From positions 1-64,000 of the forward strand of contig NZ_JAEHFY010000012.1 in assembly GCF_016623585.1 (NCBI RefSeq): DNA of 64,000 nt, in the 5' to 3' direction. Both the position numbers and the translations under genes were made by a program. Source of the DNA: Pedobacter segetis. Lineage in GTDB: Bacteria; Bacteroidota; Bacteroidia; Sphingobacteriales; Sphingobacteriaceae. Shown piece by piece: positions 1-8,949 of the stretch. Each line of letters begins with the position of its first letter. The stretch's first letter is position 1. Below the pieces are notes generated by a model that saw nothing but the letters and a program-made list of their open reading frames with translations, did no database searches and was not told the origin of the DNA.

Positions 1-92
1 TTTCTAATAAAATTAACCCTGTTTGTTTTTGGTTTGCAATTAAGCAAAGCAATTAACTAGCAACTTGAATTAATTAGGGTAAAGTTATATTA

Positions 93-986
93 ATGTTAGA
101 TAAGAAGAAACCAATACTAGCGCAATTGCGGCAAGGTAATTACAAAACTTTAGCTCGTTTGCTTACCATAGTAGAAAATAATTTGGCTTTCGCCGATGAT
201 TATCTAAAGGCATTAGAAATCAAAAACATCCCGGTTATTGGGATAACAGGGCCACCCGGGGCAGGGAAAAGCACATTGGTAAATGCCTTATTGATCAATT
301 TGGCAAAAGAAAACAAAATAGCGGTTTTGGCCGTAGATCCAACCTCACCATTTAATATGGGTTCTCTTCTGGGCGATAGGATAAGGATGATCAGCCAGTT
401 TAATAACCCCAATGTATTTATAAGATCTATTGCAACTCGTGGTTCTTTAGGTGGTTTATCGGTAAAAACCATAGAAATGGTAGATGTTTTAAAAGCTGCC
501 GATTTTGATTATATCTTTATAGAAACCGTTGGGGTTGGGCAATCTGAAGTTGAGGTTGCCGGTTTGGCGGATGTAAGTGTGGTAGTTTTGGTGCCAGAGG
601 CAGGTGATGATATCCAAAGCATAAAATCTGGTTTAATGGAAATTGCCGATGTTTTTGTGGTTAATAAATCTGATAGGGAAGGAGCGCAAACGTTTGCCAA
701 TCATTTAAAAAAATTGGTACATCACCAAACTAAAAAAATTTCAGTGATTTCTACCGTTGCCCATCAAAATGAGGGAATACAACAATTGATAGATGGGATA
801 AAGGATTTCCAAATTGGAGCAAATCTGAAAAAACCATTTTTATTAGCAGAGAAAGCTTGGCGTTTGATCCAAAATGATAGCATGAAAGGTATTAAAAAAG
901 AAAAGCTTCAGCAAAAGATCACTGAAGCATTAGAAAAACCAGATTTTAACTTATATAGGTTTGTAGCCGAATTTAAGAGTTCATGA
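93..986 (+). CDS. meaB: MeaB/ArgK-type P-loop GTPase (methylmalonyl-CoA mutase chaperone)
   Basis: This is a G3E-family GTPase that in relatives guards adenosylcobalamin loading of methylmalonyl-CoA mutase and releases damaged cofactor. The Walker A motif GPPGAGKST is at about residues 53-61 and the guanine-specificity motif NKSD is near residue 193. The 297-residue length is slightly short for the family (about 310-330), and the shortfall is at the C-terminal dimerisation arm. The ATG start sits in an A/T-rich leader without a Shine-Dalgarno. No mutase subunit is in the window, so the partner must be elsewhere. The 3' end overlaps the convergent aminopeptidase gene by 14 bp. The family call is secure; the partner is inferred. 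Confidence 0.93.
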   Translation: MLDKKKPILAQLRQGNYKTLARLLTIVENNLAFADDYLKALEIKNIPVIGITGPPGAGKSTLVNALLINLAKENKIAVLAVDPTSPFNMGSLLGDRIRMISQFNNPNVFIRSIATRGSLGGLSVKTIEMVDVLKAADFDYIFIETVGVGQSEVEVAGLADVSVVVLVPEAGDDIQSIKSGLMEIADVFVVNKSDREGAQTFANHLKKLVHHQTKKISVISTVAHQNEGIQQLIDGIKDFQIGANLKKPFLLAEKAWRLIQNDSMKGIKKEKLQQKITEALEKPDFNLYRFVAEFKSS

Positions 987-2262
987 TTTCTTCAATCTCA
1001 TCAGCCTCTATGGGGATATTTGCCATTAGATCAACAGGGCCATCTTTAGTAATCAAGATATTGTTTTCTAACCTAATTCCCAAACCCTCGTTTAAGATAT
1101 AAATACCGGGTTCGCAAGTTAAAATGTTACCAAGGGCAAAAGGTTGGTACCTGCTCGCAAAATCATGAACATCTAAACCTAGATGATGTGAGGTGCCATG
1201 CATAAAGTATTTTTTGTAAGCAGGCATTTTTGGGTTTTGTTTTTCTACATCATGTTTATCTAAAAGTCCTAATTTAATCAATTCAGAGGTCATTATTTTT
1301 CCAACCTCTTCATGGTAGTCGTTCCAGATTGTTCCAGAAACAAGCATTTTGGTTGCCTCTTTCATTACATGCAGAACCGCATTATAAACGTCTTTCTGTC
1401 TTTTGGTAAATTTTCCGTTAACAGGTATGCTTCGGCTCATATCTGCATTATAATTGGCGTATTCTGCTCCAAAATCGAATAGAATTACTTCCCCATCTTT
1501 ACATTCTTCCTTGTTATCGTTATAATGTAGCACACACGCATTTTTACCAGCTGCAATTATCGGCGAATAGGCATGCCCCGTAGATTGCTGTTTAATAAAT
1601 TCATGGATGATCTCTGCTTCAATCTCATATTCTTTTACCCCCGGCTTAACAAATTTTAAAACTCTTTTAAAGGCATCTTTGGTAATATCGCAGGCTTTTT
1701 GGGTGTAAGCCACCTCAAAATCAGATTTTATAGGCCTTAATTCCCTAAAGATCAAAGCTGCCCTCTCATAATGGTGTAAAGGGTATCTTGATTTTATTTC
1801 ATTAATAAACCTCAAATCTTTATACGGCACTATTGGCGCATACCTATCATTTTCATTGGTGTTTATATATATATGAGTAGCATAATGGATAACGGAAGAT
1901 AAAATATTCCAAAATTCATCAACCCAATAAATGTTTTCTATACCAGAAATGGCTCTTGCTTCTTCTATGGTGTACTTGTGCCCCTCCCAAATGGCAATAT
2001 GTTCATTGGTCTGTCTTAAAAACAGGACTTCTCTGTATAGTGGATTAGGACAATCTGGGAAAATTATCAAGATTGATTGCTCTTGATCTATCCCAGAAAG
2101 GTAAAAAAAATCGGGATTTTGTTTAAAATTATAAATTTGATCGCCACTTCTAGGAAATTCGTCATTAGAATTGATAATCGCAACGGCGTTTTTCTTAATT
2201 CTAGAGGAAAAATTTTTTCTATTTATCTTAAACAATTCATTTTTCTCAATCTGTACTTTCAT
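973..2262 (-). CDS. pepP: Xaa-Pro aminopeptidase (M24B)
   Basis: This is a cytosolic metallo-aminopeptidase that removes N-terminal residues preceding proline. The N-terminal aminopeptidase-P domain (about 1-165) contains a YLSGIDQ-like segment. The C-terminal pita-bread domain carries the dinuclear metal ligands: Asp in FDFGAEY and in NADMSRS, His in the HGTSHHLG segment, Glu in CEPGIYI and Glu in RLENN. The 429 residues match the family. A TATCTTTA box about 20 bp before the ATG could be its -7 element. Its last codons are antisense to the end of meaB. No signal peptide is visible. Confidence 0.95.
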   Translation of the reverse strand: MKVQIEKNELFKINRKNFSSRIKKNAVAIINSNDEFPRSGDQIYNFKQNPDFFYLSGIDQEQSILIIFPDCPNPLYREVLFLRQTNEHIAIWEGHKYTIEEARAISGIENIYWVDEFWNILSSVIHYATHIYINTNENDRYAPIVPYKDLRFINEIKSRYPLHHYERAALIFRELRPIKSDFEVAYTQKACDITKDAFKRVLKFVKPGVKEYEIEAEIIHEFIKQQSTGHAYSPIIAAGKNACVLHYNDNKEECKDGEVILFDFGAEYANYNADMSRSIPVNGKFTKRQKDVYNAVLHVMKEATKMLVSGTIWNDYHEEVGKIMTSELIKLGLLDKHDVEKQNPKMPAYKKYFMHGTSHHLGLDVHDFASRYQPFALGNILTCEPGIYILNEGLGIRLENNILITKDGPVDLMANIPIEADEIEEIMNS

Positions 2263-2301
2263 TTTAATTAATATATATTTTAAAGATAAATTAATTTAAG
2301 T

Positions 2302-2309
2302 TATTTTTG
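2302..2309 (+). promoter_or_regulatory. Possible -7 box upstream of the OmpA-like gene
   Basis: TATTTTTG matches the Bacteroidota housekeeping -7 consensus TAnnTTTG. It would give a 5' leader of about 100 nt, which is plausible for a highly expressed outer-membrane protein. No clear -33 TTG is seen at the right distance, so this is tentative. Confidence 0.3.
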
Positions 2310-2415
2310 CGGAGATTAAAAGTTTGGAATGAAGTTTGAATATTTGCTGATGTCAAACTTATAATTAATTTTACAAATAATTAAGCAATTAAGAATTGTT
2401 AACCTTAAAAAAAAA

Positions 2416-3867
2416 ATGATGAATTATTCTACATTAAAAAAAACAGTTGCTTTGTCTCTTGCCACTGCTTTTGCTATAGCAGCAAACGCCCAAGACACAA
2501 TGCCAACTACAAGCTCTGCCAAAACATTTGGTGGTAGATCACAGTACCGTACTTGGACTTTAGGTTTGAATGGCGGTGGTACAGTTCCGGTTGTTATTAC
2601 TGGTGGTACAAACGATTTCGGAAGAAACGTTAAATTTGGAGAATATACTGTTGGTGCTTATTACGGACTTAGTTTAAGAAAACAATTAGGTCATGTATTT
2701 GGCCTCCAAGGTAACCTTTACAGAGGTCATGTTATTTCTTACAACAAAAATTCTGGAACCAGCTTAACTGGTGGATCTGGTATTTACAGTTCTACAGAAA
2801 CTAAAGTTCAATATGATGCTAATTTGTCAGGTGTTTTCACTTTAGGATCTATTGATTTCTTAAATAGAAAAAATGCAGTTAATTTCTACGCAACCGTTGG
2901 TTACGGAATTATAGCTTATAACCCAGTAGTTTTCTCTACTTACGGTGTAGCAGACGCTACTCACCCATTTGTTGATGGTAAAGGTAGCTACGGCGATCCG
3001 GGCGAAAATCACGATTATATAAAAGAGGCTTACATTCCTGTTGGAGTAGGTGTTAAATTTAAACTAAGCGATAGAGTTGCAATAGATTTAGGTTACGATG
3101 CTAAATTTATTGATGGCGATAACTTTGATGGTGTTTACGCAGGTGGTACTTCAAAAGATAAATTTTCTGTTGCACATGCTGGTTTAGAGTTCTCTTTAGG
3201 TTCAAAATCAAAACCAGATTTAACTTGGTCTAACCCAATTGCAATGATGTACGATGAATTAAAAGATCCTACATTACGTCAAGAAGTTGAAGCATTGAAA
3301 GGTCGTGTAACTAACGTTGAACAAGCTGTTGAGGATATGAAAAAAGATTCTGATGGTGATGGAGTTGCTGATTATTTAGACAAATGCCCAAATACTCCGG
3401 CCGGAGCTAAAGTTGATGGTGCTGGTTGTGAGTTAGATACAGATGGTGATGGTGTGCCAGATTGGAAAGACAAATGCCCTACAGAAAAAGGAACAGCAGA
3501 ATTGAACGGTTGCCCAGCAATGGAAACAGCAACAATGGAAGGTGTAAGCAATATCCAGTTTGAATATAACTCATCTGTATTAAGAACTTCTTCTTATGCA
3601 ACTTTAGATAAAGTTTCTTCATCAATGAGAGCAGATAACAACATGATGTTGCAATTAGATGGTCATGCTTCTGCAGAAGGAACCGATGCTTACAATATGC
3701 AATTATCTATTGATAGAGCAAACGCAGTAAAAACTTACCTAGTTAATTCAGGAGTTGATGCGAAAAGAATTGCAACAAAAGGTTACGGAGAAACACGTCC
3801 TATTGCTTCAAATGCAACTGAAGAAGGTCGTGAGTTAAACCGTCGTGTTGAGTTCAGACAAAAATAA
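2416..3867 (+). CDS. OmpA-family outer-membrane protein with TSP3 calcium-binding repeats
   Basis: This is an abundant outer-membrane/peptidoglycan tether. A signal peptide (about 1-25, cleavage after ANA) is followed by a beta-barrel region (about 30-275), a short heptad segment (about 290-310), two Asp-rich thrombospondin type 3 repeats (DSDGDGVAD and DTDGDGVPD, each ending in DKCP) and a C-terminal OmpA peptidoglycan-binding domain (about 378-483) ending in NRRVEF. Codon use is rich in preferred codons (ggt, gtt, aaa) compared with neighbours, which suggests high expression. It has its own terminator at 3888-3918 and appears monocistronic. The barrel could also be called a porin-like PorF/OprF homologue. 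Confidence 0.93.
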   Translation: MMNYSTLKKTVALSLATAFAIAANAQDTMPTTSSAKTFGGRSQYRTWTLGLNGGGTVPVVITGGTNDFGRNVKFGEYTVGAYYGLSLRKQLGHVFGLQGNLYRGHVISYNKNSGTSLTGGSGIYSSTETKVQYDANLSGVFTLGSIDFLNRKNAVNFYATVGYGIIAYNPVVFSTYGVADATHPFVDGKGSYGDPGENHDYIKEAYIPVGVGVKFKLSDRVAIDLGYDAKFIDGDNFDGVYAGGTSKDKFSVAHAGLEFSLGSKSKPDLTWSNPIAMMYDELKDPTLRQEVEALKGRVTNVEQAVEDMKKDSDGDGVADYLDKCPNTPAGAKVDGAGCELDTDGDGVPDWKDKCPTEKGTAELNGCPAMETATMEGVSNIQFEYNSSVLRTSSYATLDKVSSSMRADNNMMLQLDGHASAEGTDAYNMQLSIDRANAVKTYLVNSGVDAKRIATKGYGETRPIASNATEEGRELNRRVEFRQK

Positions 3868-3887
3868 TTAGATTTTTAATCTATATT

Positions 3888-3918
3888 AAAGGGAGTTCTT
3901 AACAGACTCCCTTTTTTT
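3888..3918 (+). terminator. Rho-independent terminator of the OmpA-like gene
   Basis: A 9-bp perfect stem (AAAGGGAGT with ACTCCCTTT) encloses a 9-nt loop and is followed by a T run. It starts 20 bp after the stop codon. Confidence 0.9.
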
Positions 3919-3935
3919 ATTTATAATTTTATCAA

Positions 3936-4079
3936 ATGTATTTTTTTAGAAAAAAAGACCCAAACCGCCCAGATAACTTTAACTTACGGGCTATGCACTG
4001 GATAAACCGCATAGCCATTACCGTATTTATCCTAGGTGTAATATGGAAATTGATAGATATTTTAATCTTAGAAAAATAA
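3936..4079 (+). CDS. 47-residue single-pass membrane protein (DUF6728-like)
   Basis: This small open frame encodes 47 residues beginning MYFFRKKDPNRPDNFN. The basic/polar N-terminal half contains a LRAMHWINR segment, followed by one hydrophobic helix (about 27-44). It ends directly before ridA (GTG at 4080, ATG at 4083), so the two are likely co-transcribed. The YFF.KKDP..P.NFNL opening matches, from memory, a short conserved Bacteroidota family catalogued as DUF6728; that name needs a profile search. Function is unknown. The head-to-tail junction with ridA and the codon-like pattern support it being real. Confidence 0.7.
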   Translation: MYFFRKKDPNRPDNFNLRAMHWINRIAITVFILGVIWKLIDILILEK

Positions 4080-4082
4080 GTG

Positions 4083-4463
4083 ATGAAGAAGGTGATCAAA
4101 ACAGAAAATGCCCCAGCACCCATTGGGCCATATAACCAAGCAATTTTGGCGCATGATACTTTATATATATCTGGTCAAATCGCTATTGATCCCAAAACGG
4201 GGCAAGTTGTAAATGATTCTTTAGAAGAAGAAACCCTTCAAGTTTTAGAAAACCTAAAAGCGGTTTTAGAAGCTGCGGGTTTATCTTTTAAAAACATCGT
4301 AAAAACCTCAATATTTTTGAGTGATATGGATTATTTTTCTAAAGTAAATGAAATTTATGGTAATTATTTTGAAGGGGAGTTCCCTGCCAGGGAAACTTTA
4401 GCAGTTAAAACATTGCCTAAAAATGTAAATGTAGAAATATCTGCAATAGCCGTTAAGTTTTAG
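4083..4463 (+). CDS. ridA: RidA family enamine/imine deaminase
   Basis: RidA hydrolyses reactive 2-aminoacrylate-type enamines made by PLP enzymes, giving 2-ketoacids and ammonia. The 126 residues contain the family signatures: APAPIGPYNQA near the N-terminus, SGQIA, and the C-terminal substrate-binding arginine in FPARETLAV followed by VEISAIA. The ATG at 4083 is preferred over the GTG at 4080, which abuts the preceding stop codon. The next gene starts immediately after its stop, so a short operon with the small membrane protein and the permease is likely. Confidence 0.94.
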   Translation: MKKVIKTENAPAPIGPYNQAILAHDTLYISGQIAIDPKTGQVVNDSLEEETLQVLENLKAVLEAAGLSFKNIVKTSIFLSDMDYFSKVNEIYGNYFEGEFPARETLAVKTLPKNVNVEISAIAVKF

Positions 4464-5393
4464 ATGAGTAAAAAGGCCATTGGCTTATTAGCAGCATTAT
4501 CGGCTAATGTTATCTGGGGTTTTATGTCTATACCCCTTAGGCAAATTAAAAATTATGATGCAAATCAAATTTTATATTATAGGATAGCGGTCTCTTTTTT
4601 CATCTGTCTCTTTTATATTCTGCTGTTCAGGAGAAAAAGTTTGTTAAACGATATAAATGCGTTTAGCGGTTTAAAACGGGGGGATTTAAAACAAACTGCT
4701 ATTTTAATTTTGTTATCAGGAGTTTTTATTACGCTAAATTGGTTCTCATTTATCTATGTGATCAATAATGTAAATATAAAATCTGCTGCTTTCGCCTACA
4801 TGGTTTGCCCTCTCATAACGGCATTGGGAGGTTACTTTCTGTTAAAAGAGAATTTATCTGTTACAAAGTTTGTTGCAATTGGTATAGCGATAATTTCTAT
4901 CATATTGTTATCAACCGGTTCTTTAAAAGATACCCTCTGTTCTGTACTCATAGCTTTTTTTTATAGCTTTTTTCTAATCATTCAGCGCAAGGTGCAAGGG
5001 ATAAATAAGTTAAATATGCTATTTGTACAACTTGTTATCGCTATGCTGATTATTGCACCCATATTTTTTTTATTCCCAGAAGCTTTCCCAAAAGAACCCA
5101 TCTTTTGGTTAAACATTATACTCATTTCAACGGTATTTACTATTTTACCTTTGCTGCTGAGCTTATATGCCTTAGAAAGTTTGCCATCATCAACAGTAGG
5201 GATATTAATTTATATTAACCCGATTGTTGTTTTTAATGTGGCATTTTTTTATTTTAAAGAAACGGTTCGGCCGTACCAGATAATGGCTTACTCAATTTTA
5301 GTATTAGCCGTAATTCTCTTTAACTATAAAATTTTACTAAAGGGTTTTGGTAAAATCAAATCGAATAACAATAATAATATACCAGTACAATAG
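4464..5393 (+). CDS. EamA/DMT-superfamily permease, RarD-like
   Basis: This inner-membrane drug/metabolite transporter has about ten predicted helices across 309 residues in two EamA halves. The opening LLAALSANVIWG and the segment NWFSFIYVINN in helix 4 are typical of RarD-type members, whose substrate is unknown. The C-terminal tail is Asn-rich (NNNNN at about 302-306) and cytoplasmic. The ATG follows the ridA stop with no spacer. Confidence 0.85.
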   Translation: MSKKAIGLLAALSANVIWGFMSIPLRQIKNYDANQILYYRIAVSFFICLFYILLFRRKSLLNDINAFSGLKRGDLKQTAILILLSGVFITLNWFSFIYVINNVNIKSAAFAYMVCPLITALGGYFLLKENLSVTKFVAIGIAIISIILLSTGSLKDTLCSVLIAFFYSFFLIIQRKVQGINKLNMLFVQLVIAMLIIAPIFFLFPEAFPKEPIFWLNIILISTVFTILPLLLSLYALESLPSSTVGILIYINPIVVFNVAFFYFKETVRPYQIMAYSILVLAVILFNYKILLKGFGKIKSNNNNNIPVQ

Positions 5394-5395
5394 CA

Positions 5396-7501
5396 TTGAT
5401 TGAGCAAATACTTAAAAGCCCAATAGCCTATTTAAAAGGGGTAGGCCCACAAAGAGCCGAAATCCTGAAAAAGGAAATCGGTATCTATACCTATTCAGAT
5501 TTATTAACCTATTATCCATTTAGGTACATAGACAAAACAAAGTTTTATAAAATAAATCAAATAGATGTAGATCTGCCGTTTATCCAGGTTTTGGTTAGGT
5601 TAAGATCATTTGAAATTATCGGGGAAAAAAGAACCAAACGCTTAATTGCCCAAGCTATTGATGATACCGGGGAGATAGAATTAATTTGGTTCCAAGGCAT
5701 AAACTGGCTTCAAAAAAACCTTCGGGCTAACCAAGTTTACATCATATTTGGTAAGGCAGTTTTGTTTAATGGCAAAGTTCAGATGGCTCATCCAGAAATG
5801 GAAAGTTATAATAAAAACGCCATTAGCAAAGGTAACCTTAGGTTACAACCGGTTTATTCATCAACAGAGAAATTAAAGCAATATAGTTTAGATAGTAAAG
5901 GCATCCAAAAAATAATGTCTAATCTTTTAGATGTTTGTTTAGATCAAATTCAAGAAAGTTTACCTTTTTATTTGATAGAGAAATATAAACTTTATAAACA
6001 GCAACAGGCTATTCAAAACATTCATTTCCCTCTTGATGCCCACAACCTAAAGAAAGCCCAAAGCACCTTAAAATTTGAGGAATTATTTCTTATACAATTT
6101 AGGATGTTGAAGGCCAAAATGCTGAGGACAGAAAAATATAAAGGAAATATATTTAGCAACGTTGGCGAAAAGTTTAATTATTTCTATAATAATTTGTTGC
6201 CCTTTGAGCTGACAAATGCTCAAAAGAAAGTAATTAAAGAGATTAGGTTTGATACCCAAAGAGGTGCGCAAATGAATAGATTAGTGCAAGGTGATGTTGG
6301 ATCGGGGAAAACCATTGTTGCGCTAATGGCCATGCTTTTGGCAATTGATAATGGCTTCCAAGCCTGCTTAATGGCACCAACAGAGATTTTGGCCACACAA
6401 CACTATCATTCTTTAAAGGCTTTACTTCCCAATGATTTTGTAACAATATCTTTGTTAACAGGCTCTACCAAAAAAAAGGACAGAAAGATAATTGCAGAAA
6501 ACTTAGCTTCTGGGAAGCTTTCTATATTGATAGGCACACACGCCTTGATTGAAGAGCCCGTTAAATTCAAAAATCTGGGATTTGCCGTAATTGATGAACA
6601 ACATAGGTTTGGGGTAGAACAAAGGGCAAAACTTTGGAAGAAAAACAATATCCCCCCACATATTTTAGTGATGACAGCTACCCCTATCCCAAGAACATTA
6701 GCCATGACGCTTTATGGGGACCTAGATATTTCTGTGATCGATGAATTGCCAGCTGGGAGAAAACCCATAGAAACAAAACACCTTTTTGAAAGCCAAAGAC
6801 TAAGGATGTTTGGCTTTATGAAACAAGAAATAGCTAAAGGGCGGCAGGTTTACATTGTTTATCCTTTAATACAAGAAAGCGCAAAGCTTGATCTAAAGAA
6901 TCTGTTAGATGGTGTAGATACCATGAGTAAGGAGTTTCCGCTTCCGCAGTATAAAATAAGCATAGTTCATGGGCAACTAAAGGCGGCAGAAAAAGAATTT
7001 GAGATGCAGCGTTTTGTGAAAGGAGAAACCCAGATCATGGTGGCAACAACAGTTATAGAAGTTGGTGTAAATGTTCCAAACGCATCGGTTATGATTATAG
7101 AAAATGCCGAACGCTTTGGCTTGTCTCAATTGCATCAACTACGTGGGAGAGTAGGGAGAGGGGCAGAGCAATCTTATTGTATTTTAATGTCTGGCGATAA
7201 ATTGAGCAAAGACGGGAGGATAAGATTAGATACCATGGTACGCAGTAACGATGGTTTTGAAATTGCAGAGATAGACTTGCAGTTACGTGGGCCAGGGAAT
7301 ATTGAAGGTAAACAACAAAGTGGCGTAATGGATTTAAAATTAGCAGATTTAGCCACAGACCAAACAATTTTAAACGAAGCCAGGCTAAGTGTGCTAGATA
7401 TTTTTGATAAAGACCCTAATCTAGAACTGCCAGAGCATCAAATATTGAAGTCTATATCTCAAAATTCTGATAACGGTATTATGTTAAATAAAATATCTTG
7501 A
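5396..7501 (+). CDS. recG: ATP-dependent DNA helicase RecG
   Basis: RecG regresses stalled forks and migrates Holliday junctions. The N-terminal wedge/OB domain (about 1-200) is followed by a superfamily 2 helicase core: Walker A GDVGSGKT near residue 299, the DEQH box in DEQHRFG, motif III MTATPIPRTLA, and motif VI QLRGRVGRG. The C-terminal TRG-like region contains DLQLRGPGNIEG. The 701 residues are the normal length. The start is TTG at 5396, 2 bp after the permease stop; the first in-frame ATG lies deep in the wedge domain, so TTG is the credible start. Confidence 0.96.
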   Translation: MIEQILKSPIAYLKGVGPQRAEILKKEIGIYTYSDLLTYYPFRYIDKTKFYKINQIDVDLPFIQVLVRLRSFEIIGEKRTKRLIAQAIDDTGEIELIWFQGINWLQKNLRANQVYIIFGKAVLFNGKVQMAHPEMESYNKNAISKGNLRLQPVYSSTEKLKQYSLDSKGIQKIMSNLLDVCLDQIQESLPFYLIEKYKLYKQQQAIQNIHFPLDAHNLKKAQSTLKFEELFLIQFRMLKAKMLRTEKYKGNIFSNVGEKFNYFYNNLLPFELTNAQKKVIKEIRFDTQRGAQMNRLVQGDVGSGKTIVALMAMLLAIDNGFQACLMAPTEILATQHYHSLKALLPNDFVTISLLTGSTKKKDRKIIAENLASGKLSILIGTHALIEEPVKFKNLGFAVIDEQHRFGVEQRAKLWKKNNIPPHILVMTATPIPRTLAMTLYGDLDISVIDELPAGRKPIETKHLFESQRLRMFGFMKQEIAKGRQVYIVYPLIQESAKLDLKNLLDGVDTMSKEFPLPQYKISIVHGQLKAAEKEFEMQRFVKGETQIMVATTVIEVGVNVPNASVMIIENAERFGLSQLHQLRGRVGRGAEQSYCILMSGDKLSKDGRIRLDTMVRSNDGFEIAEIDLQLRGPGNIEGKQQSGVMDLKLADLATDQTILNEARLSVLDIFDKDPNLELPEHQILKSISQNSDNGIMLNKIS

Positions 7502-7545
7502 TGTTTTAATAATTCGATACATTTACAATCTTAATTTTTATAAAT

Positions 7546-8940
7546 ATGATCAAAATCTTTAAAAAAGCTCTTTTTACGATAGCTGTTATTTTAATTTTTA
7601 ACACCGTTAAAGCTCAAGATTCTTTAATGTTAAGAAATATCTATGATAATGCTTTAGTTAGGGGAGAAGCTTATGAAAACTTGAGGCATCTTTGTAAAAA
7701 TATTGGGCCACGGTTAAGTGGTTCTGCTAATGCACAAAAAGCAGTAGATTGGGGTAAAAAACTTATGGAGTCTTATGGGTTTGATAAAGTGTATTTACAG
7801 GAGTGTATGGTGCCACATTGGGTTAGGGGAGAAAAAGAGGTTGGGAAAATTATAAATGGGAAAACAGAAATCAATGTTCCTATTTGTGCATTGGGAATGT
7901 CTCCTGCAACTCCAAAAAACGGCTTAAAAGCAAAAATAATAGAGGTTAAGAGTTTAGAAGAATTAGCTTCACTCGGCGAAAGCCTGGTAAAAGGCAAAAT
8001 CGTGTTTTTTAATAGACCTTTTGATCAAAGATTTATAGAAACCGGTAGAGCATACGGAGCCGCAGGCGATCAAAGATTTAAAGGCCCGGCAGAGGCAGCA
8101 AAATATGGTGCAGTTGGTGTTATCGTAAGATCGCTTTCTAGCACTTTAGATGATTATCCCCATACAGGGACAACCATATTTCCTGAAGGATCAAAAAAAA
8201 TACCTGCAGCGGCAATTTCTACAAAAGCGGCAAACCAACTCAGCAATTTGTTAAGATTAAAAAAATTGCCAGAGATACAGTTTTACTTTAAACAAAATTG
8301 CCAACTTTTACCAGATGTGAAATCTTACAACGTGGTAGGAGAGATAACCGGGACAGAAAAGCCCAATGAATTTATTACGGTTGGAGGCCATTTAGATTCT
8401 TGGGATTTGGCAGAAGGTGCCCATGATGATGGTACCGGTGTGGTACAAGGAGTAGAAGTATTGAGAATTTATAAATCTTTGGGGCTAAAACCAAAACACG
8501 CTATTAGAGCGGTAATGTTTATGAACGAAGAAAATGGAGGAAGAGGTGGCGAGAAATATACAGAATTAGCGCAAAAAAATAAGGAAATCCATATTGCGGC
8601 CATAGAGTCTGATGGTGGCGGTTTTACGCCGAGGGGATTTAGTTTTCAAGATGTAACGCAAAAAGGTATTATAAAAATCAATGAGGATTGGAAGCATTTA
8701 TTTACCCCATATCTTGGCGATTTATTAACCATAGGAGGGAGCGGAAGCGATATTGAACCTCTTTCTGTTTATAAAGACGCAGTATTGATTGGTTTTAGAG
8801 CAGATTCTCAAAGATATTTTGATATACACCATACGCCAAATGATGTTTTTGAAAACGTGAACAAAAGAGAGTTAGAATTGGGGGCAGCATCTATGGCCTC
8901 TCTGGTTTATTTGATAGACAATTACGGTATCACTCATTAA
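7546..8940 (+). CDS. Secreted M28-family metallopeptidase (carboxypeptidase Q-like)
   Basis: A signal peptide (about 1-23, ending VKA) exports this dinuclear-zinc exopeptidase. An inserted PA-type region (about 120-260) precedes the catalytic core. Metal ligands can be read as His282 in GGHLDSWD, Asp294 in AHDDGTG, the Glu328-Glu329 pair in FMNEENGG, Asp356 in ESDGGG and the His428/429 pair near IHHTPND. Layout and length resemble plasma glutamate carboxypeptidase (PGCP/CPQ) dipeptidases. A role in periplasmic peptide scavenging is inferred. The MFS gene starts 9 bp downstream. Confidence 0.92.
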   Translation: MIKIFKKALFTIAVILIFNTVKAQDSLMLRNIYDNALVRGEAYENLRHLCKNIGPRLSGSANAQKAVDWGKKLMESYGFDKVYLQECMVPHWVRGEKEVGKIINGKTEINVPICALGMSPATPKNGLKAKIIEVKSLEELASLGESLVKGKIVFFNRPFDQRFIETGRAYGAAGDQRFKGPAEAAKYGAVGVIVRSLSSTLDDYPHTGTTIFPEGSKKIPAAAISTKAANQLSNLLRLKKLPEIQFYFKQNCQLLPDVKSYNVVGEITGTEKPNEFITVGGHLDSWDLAEGAHDDGTGVVQGVEVLRIYKSLGLKPKHAIRAVMFMNEENGGRGGEKYTELAQKNKEIHIAAIESDGGGFTPRGFSFQDVTQKGIIKINEDWKHLFTPYLGDLLTIGGSGSDIEPLSVYKDAVLIGFRADSQRYFDIHHTPNDVFENVNKRELELGAASMASLVYLIDNYGITH

Positions 8941-8949
8941 ATTATTTTT

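Noticed and set aside
6406-6705. Open frames antisense to recG
   Set aside because: They shadow the conserved helicase motifs, have no signature of their own and no start context.
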